DNA of 64,000 bases from Pseudomonadota bacterium (GCA_018242445.1 JAFEBW010000060.1:62001-126000), one strand, 5' to 3'. Positions 45,180-54,901 are shown, counted from the first letter of the stretch. The notes: a model not told the origin generated them from the sequence alone. Translations and numbers: made by a program.

Positions 45180-46346
45180 TCAGAACGCGTTGATGCCGGT
45201 CAGCTCGCGCCCCACCACCAACTGGTGCACGGTTTCCGTGCCCTCGTAGGTGATGACCGATTCGAGGTTGAGCGCATGCCGGATCGCGCAATGCTCGGTG
45301 GTGATGCCCGCGCCGCCGAGGATGTCGCGAGTCTGCCGGGCGATGTCGATGGCGATGCGGCAGTTGTTCCACTTCGCCAGCGACACCTGCGTCGGCTGCA
45401 TGGTGCCGGCGTCCTTCAGCCGCCCGAGTTGCAGGCAGAGCAACTGCGCCAGGGTGATCTGTCGCGCCATCTCCGCCAGCTTGAGCTGCACCGCCTGATT
45501 GGAGGTGAGCGGGCGCTTGAACAAGATGCGCTCGGCGCCGTACTTCAGCGCCTCGTTCAAGCAGGCCTGCGCCGCGCCGATCGGGCCCCAGGTGATGCCG
45601 TAACGCGCCTGCGTCAGGCAGCCCAGCGGGCCCTTGAGGCCTTTCACGTTCGGCAGGCGATTGGCCTCCGGCACGCGCACGCCGTCGAAGAACAGCGCCG
45701 AGGTCACCGAAGCGCGCAGGCTCATCTTCTTGTGCACTTCCTGCGCGGTGAAGCCGGGCATGCCCTTTTCCACCACGAAGCCCTGAATGCCGTCGTCGGT
45801 CTGCGCCCACACGATCGCGATGTCGGCGAGGTTGCCGTTGGTGATCCACATCTTGGCGCCGTTGAGGATCCAGTCGCCGCCGGCATCCTTCTTCGCGTTC
45901 GTCTTCATGTTGGCCGGGTCGGAGCCGCCATGCGGCTCGGTCAGGCCGAAGCAGCCGATGGTCTTGCCCTGCGCCATCGACGGCAGCCAGCGCAGGCGCT
46001 GCTCTTCGCTGCCGTAGGCATGGATCGGGTACATGCACAGCGAGGACTGCACGCTGACGAAGCTGCGGATGCCCGAATCGCCGCGCTCGAGTTCCTGGCA
46101 GATCAGGCCGTAGCTGACCGCATTGAGATTGGCGCAGCCGTACTTTTCAGGCAGCGAGGAACCCAGCAGGCCCAACTCGGCGATTTCCGGGATCAATTCG
46201 CGCGGGAAGCGCGCCTGATCGAAGCAATCGCCGATGATCGGCAGCACGCGCTCGTCGGTGAAGCGCGCGGCGGCATCCTGCACCGCGCGCTCCTCTTCGG
46301 TCAGCAGGGAACGCACGTCGTACAGGTCGAGGGGATGAAGGGCCAT
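45180..46346 (-). CDS. gcdH: Glutaryl-CoA dehydrogenase (acyl-CoA dehydrogenase family)
   Basis: 388 residues. FAD enzyme converting glutaryl-CoA to crotonyl-CoA in lysine and tryptophan breakdown. Substrate Arg94 in SGIRSFVSVQSSL and catalytic Glu368 in TYEGTETVH match glutaryl-CoA dehydrogenase. FGLTEPHGGSDP is the FAD-binding motif of the superfamily. The lipoprotein gene follows 14 bp downstream. Confidence 0.9.
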   Translation of the reverse strand: MALHPLDLYDVRSLLTEEERAVQDAAARFTDERVLPIIGDCFDQARFPRELIPEIAELGLLGSSLPEKYGCANLNAVSYGLICQELERGDSGIRSFVSVQSSLCMYPIHAYGSEEQRLRWLPSMAQGKTIGCFGLTEPHGGSDPANMKTNAKKDAGGDWILNGAKMWITNGNLADIAIVWAQTDDGIQGFVVEKGMPGFTAQEVHKKMSLRASVTSALFFDGVRVPEANRLPNVKGLKGPLGCLTQARYGITWGPIGAAQACLNEALKYGAERILFKRPLTSNQAVQLKLAEMARQITLAQLLCLQLGRLKDAGTMQPTQVSLAKWNNCRIAIDIARQTRDILGGAGITTEHCAIRHALNLESVITYEGTETVHQLVVGRELTGINAF

Positions 46347-46623
46347 GGGATCGGATACCGGGTGTGCGGAAAGGAGTTTGCGAATGCGTCGATTCGACGT
46401 GGCCGTTGCGGCCAGTCCGCCATTTTACCGGGCTGCGCGCGGCGGCGTAACCCCATGCCGGATGCATGCCCGGGTGCGCGTGGGCACGCATCCGGCGCGC
46501 AAACCGGGAGGCAACACCAACGCTGCGAAGGCCCGTTGTCCGGCCGACTCTCCGCGCGGCGTTGTCAACGTCGTATGCTGGCGATGTCCGGCATCCAGCC
46601 CCGATGGATCAGCGACATTCGCC

Positions 46624-48249
46624 ATGACCGCAACCGACGACATCCAGCAACGGCTCGACACTCTCCACGCGATCGGTGCGGCGCTGTCGTCCGAACGCGA
46701 CCTCGCCAGCCTGCTCGATCGCATCCTCGAGGCGGCGCGCGGATTCGCGCATGCCGACGGCGGCACCTTGTACCGCATCGAGAAGGATCACCTGCGCTTC
46801 GAGGTGCTGCGCAACGACACCCTCGGCCGGCGCATGGGCGGCAAGCCCGGCCAGGCGATCGACTTCCCGCCGATCCCGCTGCACCTGCCCGACGGCAGCG
46901 CCAACGACACCATGGTGGTCGTGCATGCGGCGCTCAGCGGGCAGACCGTCAACATTCCCGACGCCTACACCGCGCAGGGCTACGATTTTTCCGGCACGCG
47001 CGCCTTCGACGCCAGGACCGGCTACCGCTCGCAGTCCTTCCTCACCGTGCCGATGAAGGATCACGACGGCGCGGTGATCGGCGTACTGCAACTGATCAAT
47101 GCAAAAGCGCCGGACGGCTCGGTGCGCGCTTTTTCCGGCGACGACCAGCGGCTGGTGGAATCGCTGGCCTCGCAGGCGGCCATCGCGATCAACAACCGCC
47201 GCCTGATCGAGCAGCTCGAAGCCCTGTTCATCGCCCTGATCAATCTCATCAACACGGCGATCGACGAAAAGTCGCCCTACACCGCCGGCCACTGCGAGCG
47301 CGTGCCGGTGCTGACGATGATGCTGGCAGACGCCGCCGCACGCAACGCGACCGGCCCGCTGTCGGGCTTTACGATGAACGAAGCCGACCGCTACGAACTG
47401 AAGATCGCCGGCCTGCTGCACGACTGCGGCAAGATCACCACCCCGGTGCACGTGGTGGACAAGGCCACCAAGCTGGAGACGATCTTCGACCGCATCGCGC
47501 TGGTGGATGCGCGCGTGGAAATCCTGCTGCGCGATGCGCGGATCGACCTGCTCGAGGGCAAGACCGACCAGCGCGCGCACGACGAACGCGTGCGCGGCCT
47601 GCTGGCGGCGCGCGATCTGGTGCACGCCGCCAACACCGGCGGCGAATTCATGAAGGACGAGACCATCGCCGCGATCGGCAAAGCCGGGCAGGCGACGTGG
47701 CGCGACCACGCCGGCGTCGAGCATCCGCTGCTCACGGACGAGGAGGTCATGAACCTCTCGATCCGCCGCGGCACGCTCAACGATGCCGAACGCGAGATCA
47801 TCAACCGCCACATCAACGTCACCATCGACATGCTCAAGGCCCTGCCGTGGCCGGCGCACCTGACCCGCGTGCCGGAGTTCGCCGGCGGCCACCACGAGCG
47901 CATGGACGGCCGTGGCTACCCGAACGGCCTGACCCGCGAGCAGATGAGCGTGCAGGCGCGGGTGATGGGCATCGCCGACATCTTCGAGGCGCTCACCGCG
48001 CGCGACCGCCCCTACAAGCCGGCCAAAACCCTGTCGGAGTCGCTGACCATCCTCGGCCGCATGAAACTCGACCACCACGTCGACCCGGATCTGTTCGACA
48101 TCTTCATCCGCGAGCGGGTGTTTCTCGAATACGCCAGGCGCTTCCTCGACGCGGACAAGATCGACCTGCACGCCATCGACTGGCGCAAGATGCCCGGCAT
48201 CTCGCCCGAACTGGCCGAGCACATGGTCGCCACGACCGAGCCGTCGTAA
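46624..48249 (+). CDS. GAF / HD-GYP cyclic-di-GMP phosphodiesterase
   Basis: 541 residues. A GAF domain (about 15-200: ADGGTLYRIEKD, SFLTVPMKDHDGAVIGVLQLIN) precedes an HD-GYP domain with the metal-binding HDCGK, the HH in GGHHERMDGRGYPNGL and the later DIFEALTARDRPYK. Such enzymes hydrolyse c-di-GMP to GMP. No membrane segment. ATG at 46624; an open frame upstream has no conserved sequence. A GTATGCT -10-like sequence lies about 50 bp upstream. Ends 4 bp before the convergent FMN reductase. Confidence 0.94.
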   Translation: MTATDDIQQRLDTLHAIGAALSSERDLASLLDRILEAARGFAHADGGTLYRIEKDHLRFEVLRNDTLGRRMGGKPGQAIDFPPIPLHLPDGSANDTMVVVHAALSGQTVNIPDAYTAQGYDFSGTRAFDARTGYRSQSFLTVPMKDHDGAVIGVLQLINAKAPDGSVRAFSGDDQRLVESLASQAAIAINNRRLIEQLEALFIALINLINTAIDEKSPYTAGHCERVPVLTMMLADAAARNATGPLSGFTMNEADRYELKIAGLLHDCGKITTPVHVVDKATKLETIFDRIALVDARVEILLRDARIDLLEGKTDQRAHDERVRGLLAARDLVHAANTGGEFMKDETIAAIGKAGQATWRDHAGVEHPLLTDEEVMNLSIRRGTLNDAEREIINRHINVTIDMLKALPWPAHLTRVPEFAGGHHERMDGRGYPNGLTREQMSVQARVMGIADIFEALTARDRPYKPAKTLSESLTILGRMKLDHHVDPDLFDIFIRERVFLEYARRFLDADKIDLHAIDWRKMPGISPELAEHMVATTEPS

Positions 48250-48252
48250 GGC

Positions 48253-48804
48253 TCAGGCGGCGGTCTTGTCGATCCACGCGGCGAACGCGGCCATGATCTT
48301 CGCCAGGTACTCGCCGGTTGCCGGATCGACCGGCTTGCCGTCGGCGCCGAACAGTTTGTCCGCGCCACCGATGTAGGCTTCCGGCTGGGTCATCGCCGGC
48401 ATGTCGAGGAACATCAGCGACTGCCGCAGGTGGTGGTTGGCGCCGAACCCGCCGATGCCGCCGGAGGAGGCGCTGACGACGGCGCAGGGCTTGCCGGCCC
48501 AGACGCTGTGGCCGTACGGGCGCGAGCCCAGGTCGATGGCGTTCTTGAGCACGCCGGGTACCGAGCGGTTGTACTCCGGGGTGACGAACAGCACCGCATC
48601 GCAGGCGCGGACGGCATCGCGGAACGCCACGCCCGCCGGGCCGGGATCGCGTTCTTCGTCCTGATTGAACAGCGGCAGCCCGCCGATCTCCACGAACGCA
48701 CACGCAAGGCTGGCTGGCGCATGCGCCACCAGCGCGCGGGCGACCTTCCGGTTCAACGAATCCTTGCGCAGGCTGCCGACGATCACCGCAACGTTCCGCG
48801 TCAT
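48253..48804 (-). CDS. NADPH-dependent FMN reductase / quinone reductase
   Basis: 183 residues, flavodoxin-like. VAVIVGSLRKDSLNRKVARAL is the phosphate-binding start; FVTPEYNRSVPGVLKNAIDLGSRPYG is the family signature (chromate/quinone reductase ChrR/YieF type). Probably protects from quinone or metal stress. GAGGAGTTGAGG lies before the ATG at 48802-48804. Confidence 0.92.
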   Translation of the reverse strand: MTRNVAVIVGSLRKDSLNRKVARALVAHAPASLACAFVEIGGLPLFNQDEERDPGPAGVAFRDAVRACDAVLFVTPEYNRSVPGVLKNAIDLGSRPYGHSVWAGKPCAVVSASSGGIGGFGANHHLRQSLMFLDMPAMTQPEAYIGGADKLFGADGKPVDPATGEYLAKIMAAFAAWIDKTAA

Positions 48805-48995
48805 GTCCTCAACTCCTCGTGATGGTGAGGCCATGATGGCCCACGTCATGCCCGATGGCGAGCGTGCCGAACGCAACAGTCCATCCGGCCCGGCGCACGT
48901 CCCAAGCCCTTGCGACACCGTGCCGCTTGCGCTCCGGCGCCATCGTCGTAGGATGGACGGTGTCAGAACCACTCCACTTCCGGTGGAGGCGCCCC

Positions 48996-49235
48996 ATGAA
49001 AGAGCAACGCCACGCCATGCCGGCCTCCGGCCCCTCCCTCAAGCGCCGGCTCACCGACGACCAACGCACCGCCCTGACCGAGATCGAAAGCTTCGGCTGG
49101 GAGCTGCAGTTCGTCCGGCAACCGGCGTATGCCGACCCGGTCGCCGTCGTTTACGACCACCGCCACGGTTATTTCGCCGTGCTGGAGCCCGACGGTCGCC
49201 TGAACGAGAACCCGGCCATCGCCATCCGCTATTGA
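48996..49235 (+). CDS. Small conserved hypothetical protein
   Basis: 79 residues, no signal or membrane segment. A helix (LKRRLTDDQRTALTEIESFGW) is followed by a small beta sheet (ELQFVRQP, PVAVVYDHRHGYFAVLEPDG). GGTGGAGG precedes the ATG well. No recognised domain; real because of the ribosome site and compact protein-like composition. Divergent from the FMN reductase. Confidence 0.7.
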   Translation: MKEQRHAMPASGPSLKRRLTDDQRTALTEIESFGWELQFVRQPAYADPVAVVYDHRHGYFAVLEPDGRLNENPAIAIRY

Positions 49236-49376
49236 GCGGCTGCGCCCCCTCGAAGATGCCGCGCAGGCATCGCCGACGCGGCTACGCACGCTTTTCGGCG
49301 AGCGCCGGCAAAGACTTGGGCGACAAGCATCGCAACACTTGCTACCATTGGCACTCACGCGCCGACTGAACTGAGC

Positions 49377-49955
49377 ATGACTGACGCCGCGACGCCCGCA
49401 GCGAACGACACGCCACGCGCGTCTCCCGCATCCCCATTCCGCTTCGTCACGACATGGCGAAACATGGCCGCCGACGATGCCGTGCGGGTTCGCGACTTCT
49501 GGCACCAGCACCACGCCATCGCCAACGCTGCCGACGCCGATCGCCGGCTGGCGCAGGTGGCGATGATCGCCATCGATGCCGACGGCGGCGTGGCTGGAGT
49601 CTCCACCGCGCTGCCCCTGTTGTCGCCGCGCATCGGCCAGCCGATGTACTACTTCCGCGCCTTCGTGGCCCCGGCCTGGCGCACGTCCAAGCTGGTGCGC
49701 GACATCACCAACCGTTCCTGCGCCGCGCTGGAAGCGTTCGCCCGCGAACGCGGCTTCCCCTGCATCGGCGTGCTGCTGGAACTGGAGAACGAGGGTTTCT
49801 ACCGCGCCCTGCGCAAGCCGGTGTGGTGGAATCCGCGCTTCTACTACGCCGGGCGCAGCGAACGCGGGCTGGAACTGCGGGTGTTCTACTTCGAGGGCGC
49901 GCGCCTGAAAAGCGCCGAGGAAGTGCGGCGGATTCGCCTGCCGGCGCACCCCTGA
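49377..49955 (+). CDS. Possible acetyltransferase-like protein, function unknown
   Basis: 192 residues. FRAFVAPAWRTSKLVRDITNRSCAALEAFARERGF and GVLLELENEGFYRALRKP have the layout of the GNAT fold, but motif A (Q/RxxGxG/A) is replaced by AWRTSKL, so acetyl-CoA binding is doubtful. Cytoplasmic. Upstream TACCAT could be the -10 box. Ends 15 bp before the convergent msrB. Confidence 0.6.
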   Translation: MTDAATPAANDTPRASPASPFRFVTTWRNMAADDAVRVRDFWHQHHAIANAADADRRLAQVAMIAIDADGGVAGVSTALPLLSPRIGQPMYYFRAFVAPAWRTSKLVRDITNRSCAALEAFARERGFPCIGVLLELENEGFYRALRKPVWWNPRFYYAGRSERGLELRVFYFEGARLKSAEEVRRIRLPAHP

Positions 49956-49970
49956 GGGTATCCGCCGCCT

Positions 49971-50450
49971 TCAATCGGCCGCAGGATCGGCCAGGGTCGC
50001 CAGCTCGGCCGCATCCACGAAGCGCAGCGCATCGGAGTTCACGCAAAAGCGCAGCCGCGTCGGTGCCGGCCCGTCCGGGAACACATGCCCCAGATGGCCA
50101 TCGCAGCGCGCGCACAGGATTTCCTCGCGGAGCATCCCGTGGCTGCGATCGGCATGAGTGGCCACGTTCTCGTTCGCGATCGGCTGGAAGAAACTCGGCC
50201 AGCCGGTGCCCGAATGGAACTTCGCATCCGAGCCGAACAGCGGCAGCCCGCAGCAGATGCAGGCATAGACGCCGTCGCGATGGTTGTCGAGCAAGGTGCC
50301 GCAGAACGGCGCCTCGGTGCCCTTGCCGCGCGCGATGCGGTACTGCGCTGGCGTGAGCTGCGCCTGCCATTGCGCGTCGGTCTTGTGCACGCGCGCCGAT
50401 TCCACCGGGCCGACCAGTTCGCCGCGAGCGTTGTATGCCTTGATCTTCAT
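49971..50450 (-). CDS. msrB: Peptide-methionine (R)-S-oxide reductase MsrB
   Basis: 159 residues. Reduces methionine R-sulfoxide in proteins. Zinc ligands C64-x2-C67 and C113-x2-C116, catalytic Cys136 in RFCVNSDAL, and [10 protein letters not shown] with GHVFPDGP are complete. Cytoplasmic form without a signal peptide. The adjacent DDAH gene on the same strand ends 71 bp upstream. Confidence 0.97.
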   Translation of the reverse strand: MKIKAYNARGELVGPVESARVHKTDAQWQAQLTPAQYRIARGKGTEAPFCGTLLDNHRDGVYACICCGLPLFGSDAKFHSGTGWPSFFQPIANENVATHADRSHGMLREEILCARCDGHLGHVFPDGPAPTRLRFCVNSDALRFVDAAELATLADPAAD

Positions 50451-50520
50451 GCGCCGTCCATCCTGTGCTTGCGATGCGGATGAGACGAACGAGGCGGCGA
50501 ATCCTTGCAGCCCGTCGCGA

Positions 50521-51297
50521 TCACGTCGGGCAACCGTCGAACACGATGCTGCAGCAGGTCGTCGCACCCTCGGCCTTCTGCAATTCCGACAGATCCACCG
50601 GCAGCACGCGGATGCCGGCGCGCTCCAGGCGTTCGCGCGTGCGCGGAAAATTCGCCGGATGGATCACGCTGTCCGTGCCGACCCACAGCGCGTTGGCCGC
50701 GTGTTCCTCGGCCGGATCGACCTCGATCAGGCGATAGCCGGCGAAGGGCTCGCGATCGACCCAGCGCGGCTGGATCAGCAAGGTGTCCTGCGCGACCCGG
50801 GTGACGGCCGACTTCAGGTGCAGGCAATCGCGCGTGGGCACGGCCTGCACGCCGTAGCCGAACGGGGCGAGGTGCGCGGCGAGCTGGGCGATGCCCGCCG
50901 CATCGCTGCGCGCGGCCCGACCGACGAACACGCGCCGCCCCACCCGCAGCACGTCGCCGCCGTCGAGCGTGCCGGGCGCCTCGATCGTCCGCAGCCCGCG
51001 GTAGCGCGCCAGCGCCGCGCCGACGCTCGCGCCTTCACCGCGCCGCGTTGCCGCGCCGGGGTGCGTCATCACCGCCACCTCGTCCACCACCACCGCCACG
51101 TCCTCCACGAACACCGCGTCGGGCAATGCGTCCATCGCCGGCAGCTCGAGCACCTGGCAGCCGAGCGTTTCCAGTGCGCGCCGGTAGGCGGCGTGCTGCA
51201 GATGCGCCTTCGCCACGTCGGGCGGCTGGCGATCCACGAAGGAAAGCTGGCAAGCGGCGAGGCTGGCGCTGACGTCGCGGGTGAGGGCGATGGGCAT
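50521..51297 (-). CDS. Dimethylarginine dimethylaminohydrolase (DDAH)
   Basis: 258 residues. Converts methylated arginine to citrulline and methylamine. The pentein fold signatures are [23 protein letters not shown], catalytic His160 in CLHLKS and Cys248 in ATTCCS. Length and residue positions match Pseudomonas DDAH (His162, Cys249). Arginine deiminase or other amidino hydrolase activity cannot be excluded. Confidence 0.92.
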   Translation of the reverse strand: MPIALTRDVSASLAACQLSFVDRQPPDVAKAHLQHAAYRRALETLGCQVLELPAMDALPDAVFVEDVAVVVDEVAVMTHPGAATRRGEGASVGAALARYRGLRTIEAPGTLDGGDVLRVGRRVFVGRAARSDAAGIAQLAAHLAPFGYGVQAVPTRDCLHLKSAVTRVAQDTLLIQPRWVDREPFAGYRLIEVDPAEEHAANALWVGTDSVIHPANFPRTRERLERAGIRVLPVDLSELQKAEGATTCCSIVFDGCPT

Positions 51298-51466
51298 GGC
51301 AAGGTTTCGTGTTCGCGGCCGAGACGTCGCGTCCGGCAGGACGGCTCAGCCGTGCAACGCGGACGGGATGCAGCATCATGGACGGGCGCCGACACGCCGG
51401 CAAGCGTGGCCTGTCAACCGATGCGCTCTGCTATCGTTGCCACGTCATCGACGTCAGGGGCGTCGC

Positions 51467-52621
51467 TTGCAAACACCCGTAGATACGTTGCTGATCGTCC
51501 TGCAGATCGTCAGCCTCGTGCTGACCCTGCTGATGGGCGTGACCGCGTGGCAGACCCGCCTGCGCCGCGGGGCGGTGCTGTGGGTGGCTGGGTTCGCCAC
51601 CGGCGCGGTATCGCAATGGCTGAAGCTGGGCGTGGCGGCCCGCTGGGGACACGCCGCCGGCCTGCCGTTCGGGCACCTCGGCGGGCCCGTCGGCTACGGC
51701 CTGTTGTATGTGGGCGTGCGCCGATACCTGCGCCTGCCCGCGCGCGTGGACTGGGTCGTCGGCGGCTGCATCGTTGCCGCGCTGGCGTCGGCGGCCGCCG
51801 TCTGGCACGGCATGACCTACGTCTCGCTGGCGATGACGGCGACCATCACGGCCGCGTTCCAGGCGCTGACCGCAGCGACATTCCGCGACATGCACGGCAA
51901 CGGCATGGCGCGCAGCGTCGCGATCGCCATCTTCGCGCTCTCCGCCACCGAATCGCTGACGCGTGCGGTGGCTATCGCCGTCGCATGGGAGGACGGCATG
52001 CCGCCCGCCCACGTCAACCTGATCTGGCTGCTGGCCTACATCGCGATGGCCATCCTCCAGGCCGGCGCCTTGATGTTCCTCGTCAATCAAACGCTGGTCG
52101 ACGACCTGCAGAATCTCGCCGACTACGACCCGCTCACCGGCCTGCTCAACCGTCGCGGCATGGATCGGCGATTCCAGCGAGAACGCAGGAACGCCAACGC
52201 GTCCACGCGCATGGGCATGCTGTGCATGGACCTGGATCATTTCAAGGCGATCAACGACCGTTACGGGCACGGCGTGGGCGACGACGTGCTGCGCCAGTTC
52301 GGGCAGCGCATCCGCGACCACTCCCGGCCGCTGGACACGCCGGTGCGGCAGGGCGGCGAGGAATTTTGCCTGATCGTCGAGGCCGAATCGGAAGCCGAGC
52401 TGGTGGCGCTCGCCGAGCGGCATCGCGAAAGCGTGGAATACCTGCCCTTCGCGACCCGGGCCGGGCCCATGCAGATCACCGTCAGTATCGGCGCGGCGCT
52501 GGCCGCCGGGGCGCACGAGTCCCTCGAATCGCTGTGCGAACGCGCGGACCAGTCGCTGCTGGCCGCCAAGCGCGAAGGCCGCAACCGCGTCGTGCTCGCG
52601 ACGGCCAATCCGGCCCCCTGA
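51467..52621 (+). CDS. Membrane diguanylate cyclase (GGDEF) with multi-helix N-terminus
   Basis: 384 residues. Seven hydrophobic helices (about 5-210) form a membrane sensor module, followed by a GGDEF domain (DYDPLTGLLNRRGMD; DLDHFKAINDRYGH; GGEEF at 296-300). The inhibitory I-site RPLD at 287-290 lies at the usual distance, so feedback control is expected. TTG at 51467-51469 is the start: it is preceded by CAGGGG and a GCTATCGTT promoter-like sequence, and no ATG precedes the first helix. Confidence 0.9.
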   Translation: MQTPVDTLLIVLQIVSLVLTLLMGVTAWQTRLRRGAVLWVAGFATGAVSQWLKLGVAARWGHAAGLPFGHLGGPVGYGLLYVGVRRYLRLPARVDWVVGGCIVAALASAAAVWHGMTYVSLAMTATITAAFQALTAATFRDMHGNGMARSVAIAIFALSATESLTRAVAIAVAWEDGMPPAHVNLIWLLAYIAMAILQAGALMFLVNQTLVDDLQNLADYDPLTGLLNRRGMDRRFQRERRNANASTRMGMLCMDLDHFKAINDRYGHGVGDDVLRQFGQRIRDHSRPLDTPVRQGGEEFCLIVEAESEAELVALAERHRESVEYLPFATRAGPMQITVSIGAALAAGAHESLESLCERADQSLLAAKREGRNRVVLATANPAP

Positions 52622-52761
52622 TTCGCCCCCTTGCACAGCCTGTCTTCCACCTGAACGGCCGCGGCGGCCGGTCAACCGGCCTGCATGCGCGGCGTTGTCT
52701 GCCCTCGTACCACCCACCGCCGACCGGCGCAACGCAGCACCCACCACTTTCGGAGCATGCA

Positions 52762-53364
52762 ATGAACGTTTCCACGACCCGCCGCATCGCCCTGTTCGGA
52801 TCCATCGTCCTCGGCCTCGGCCTTGCCGTCGGTGCGCAGGCGCAGACCGTCGCCCACGACACCCAGCGCGACGTCGACCAGCAGCAGCGCATCGACCAAG
52901 GACTGAAGTCCGGCCAACTGAGCACCAAGGAAGCCGCGCAGCTCGAACGCGGCGAAGCGCGCATCGACCGCACCGAGCAGCGCGACCTGCGCGACGGCAG
53001 CCTCACTCCCGCCGAGCGCGCGCAGATCCAGCGCGAGCAGAATCGGGAAAGCAAGGCGATTTATCGCGACAAGCACAACGCCGTGAAAGGCAACCCGGAC
53101 TCGCGCAGCTCCGAGCGCATGCAGCGCGACGTGCAGCGCGACGTGAACCAGGAAAAGCGCATCGACAACGGCGTGGACAACGGCTCGCTGACCAACCGCG
53201 AAACCGCGCATCTGGAAGGCCGCGAGGCGCACGTCGATCGCCAGGAGGCGCGCGCCGGCGCCGACGGCAACGTCAACGCCAACGAACAGCGGCGCATCCA
53301 GGGCGCGCAGAACCGCGACAGTAAGCGCATCTACCGCGACAAGCACAATCGCGCGCGGCGCTGA
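52762..53364 (+). CDS. Exported charged protein with internal duplication (EF-hand-like loops)
   Basis: 200 residues with signal peptide (ALFGSIVLGLGLAVGAQA). The mature part is made of two homologous halves: QRDVDQQQRIDQGLKSGQLS ... RESKAIYRDKHN, and QRDVNQEKRIDNGVDNGSLT ... RDSKRIYRDKHN. Each half contains DG-rich loops (LRDGSLTPAE, GADGNVNANE) resembling EF-hand calcium loops. Very rich in Arg, Asp and Gln; probably soluble in the periplasm. Followed by a strong terminator. Function unknown. Confidence 0.8.
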   Translation: MNVSTTRRIALFGSIVLGLGLAVGAQAQTVAHDTQRDVDQQQRIDQGLKSGQLSTKEAAQLERGEARIDRTEQRDLRDGSLTPAERAQIQREQNRESKAIYRDKHNAVKGNPDSRSSERMQRDVQRDVNQEKRIDNGVDNGSLTNRETAHLEGREAHVDRQEARAGADGNVNANEQRRIQGAQNRDSKRIYRDKHNRARR

Positions 53365-53384
53365 GCGGCAACATCGGCAGCCTG

Positions 53385-53420
53385 CGCACCGGGTCGCCTG
53401 CGGGCGGCCCGGTGCGTTTT
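53385..53420 (+). terminator. Rho-independent terminator
   Basis: CGCACCGGG and CCCGGTGCG form a perfect 9-bp stem, followed by TTTT, 20 bp after the stop of the duplicated exported protein. Confidence 0.85.
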
Positions 53421-54544
53421 CATGGCCGATGACCTGGCATCAGCGAAACGGCCGGCACGGATCGCAGTACGTCCGCATCAATCCACGCCCGACACCGCGG
53501 CGTGTTCCACGCGATTGCCGCCGGCCCGTCTGGCGCGCGCGAGGGCGTCGTCGGCCGCCCCTTGAACAGGGCGATCGCATCCTCGCCATGCCCTTCGTCC
53601 AGCGCGGCCACACCCAGGCTCACGGTCGTGGTGGCCGTGCACGCGCCGCGCACATGCGCGATGGATTCGATCTCCTGGCGCAGGGCTTCGGCCAAGGTCA
53701 GGCTGCCCGGCAACGGCGTGCCGGGCAGGACGATGCAGAACGCGCCAACGCCGACGCGACCGGCGATATCCACCTGCCGCAGTTCGTCGCGCACCGCCGC
53801 GCCGACATTGAGCAACACGGTGTCGCTCATGGCGGGTGCCGAAGGGCCGTCGATGGCCTCGAAGCGATCGATGTCCAGAACCGCCAACGACAGCGGCGTG
53901 CCGAACCGGCGCGCACGTTCCACTTCGATGTCGAGGCGTTCGAGCAGGGCCTGCCGGTGCAGCAATCCGGTCGCCTCGTCCACCGACGCCAGCCGCTCGC
54001 CGCCTGCCCGCCCCTGCTCCAGAGCGCGTCGATCCGCGCGCGCCTGCATCAACGCCATCGCCTGCCGCGCCAAACCGGACAGCAGGCGCAGGCGATCGGC
54101 GTCCAGCGTGCCGGTGCGGGTGTCGAACACCGAGAGCACGCCGATGCGCTGGCCGTCGCCGGTGCGCAGGCAAGCGCCGGCATACCCGCGTTGCGGCGAG
54201 GCTTGCGAGGTTCCGAATCGATCAGCCGTGCGCGGATCGGCGGCGAGGTCGGGTATCGACGAGGGATCCTCGTCGAGGATGGCCCAGGCTTCCGGGCAGG
54301 CCGCGCGCAGCAACGATCCGGCCTGCATGCCGAATGCGGCCTTGATCCACACGCGGTCGCGGTCGATCAGCGCCAGCCGCGCCTGCGGCATGGCGCACAC
54401 GCGCGCGGCGATTTCCACGAGGAAGTCGAAGGCTTCTTCGGGCGGCGTATCGAGCAAGCCGCAGCGGTGCACGGCGGCAATCCGCGCCTCGTCGTCGGCG
54501 GATCCAGGCGTGCCGTCGCTGGTGGATTGCGGTTCGCTCATCAT
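53420..54544 (-). CDS. GAF plus degenerate GGDEF protein, PelD-like c-di-GMP receptor candidate
   Basis: 374 residues. GAF domain at about 30-175 (CGLLDTPPEEAFDFLVEIAARVC, RLALIDRDRVWIKA); GGDEF-type domain at about 190-335 (DEATGLLHRQALLERLD, LAVLDIDRFEAID). The signature GGDEF is GVGAF (265-269), so cyclase activity is not expected, yet the inhibitory I-site RQVD (256-259) is kept at the exact five-residue spacing. This is the design of GAF/degenerate-GGDEF receptors such as PelD, but without transmembrane helices. The C-terminus is unusual and disordered. Confidence 0.88.
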   Translation of the reverse strand: MMSEPQSTSDGTPGSADDEARIAAVHRCGLLDTPPEEAFDFLVEIAARVCAMPQARLALIDRDRVWIKAAFGMQAGSLLRAACPEAWAILDEDPSSIPDLAADPRTADRFGTSQASPQRGYAGACLRTGDGQRIGVLSVFDTRTGTLDADRLRLLSGLARQAMALMQARADRRALEQGRAGGERLASVDEATGLLHRQALLERLDIEVERARRFGTPLSLAVLDIDRFEAIDGPSAPAMSDTVLLNVGAAVRDELRQVDIAGRVGVGAFCIVLPGTPLPGSLTLAEALRQEIESIAHVRGACTATTTVSLGVAALDEGHGEDAIALFKGRPTTPSRAPDGPAAIAWNTPRCRAWIDADVLRSVPAVSLMPGHRP

Positions 54545-54649
54545 GATGAACCCCATCGTAGATCACGCACCAGCTTCCGCGTCGCAGGCAATACGGTCAA
54601 GCTGCCCGGCTGCAGCAGTCCGGCAGCAAACCCATCGCCCGCCCGGGCT

Positions 54650-54901
54650 TCAGCGCAGGCGATGCCGCGCGCCCCTGCCGGCGCCCGCTTGTTCGCGGTC
54701 GCGCGATTCCTGACAGCCCACGCACAGGCGCACCCCGGGCACGGCCTTGCGCCGCGCCGGCGGGATCGGCGCGTCGCAGTCTTCGCATCGCGAACGGCCG
54801 GTACCTTGCGGCAAACCCGCGCGCGCCCGCGCGATGGCGTCCTGGATGGTCGCGTCGATCTGCTCGTGCACCGCGCCCTCGCCCGCCCAACCGGTGGCCA
54901 T
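54650..54901 (-). CDS. DksA/TraR-type zinc finger protein, YbiI-like
   Basis: 83 residues. MATGWAGEGAVHEQIDATIQDAIARARAG matches the N-terminus of E. coli YbiI; the zinc finger is CEDC-x17-CVGC in the segment ending with RLCVGCQ. DksA-fold short proteins may bind RNA polymerase. The ATG at 54899-54901 is chosen by alignment to YbiI, with GAGGG eight bases upstream; an ATG at 54934 would add 11 residues. Confidence 0.85.
   Translation of the reverse strand: MATGWAGEGAVHEQIDATIQDAIARARAGLPQGTGRSRCEDCDAPIPPARRKAVPGVRLCVGCQESRDREQAGAGRGARHRLR

Noticed and set aside
49377..49955. Confident GNAT acetyltransferase call
   Set aside because: The acetyl-CoA binding motif is not convincing, so it is listed only as possible.
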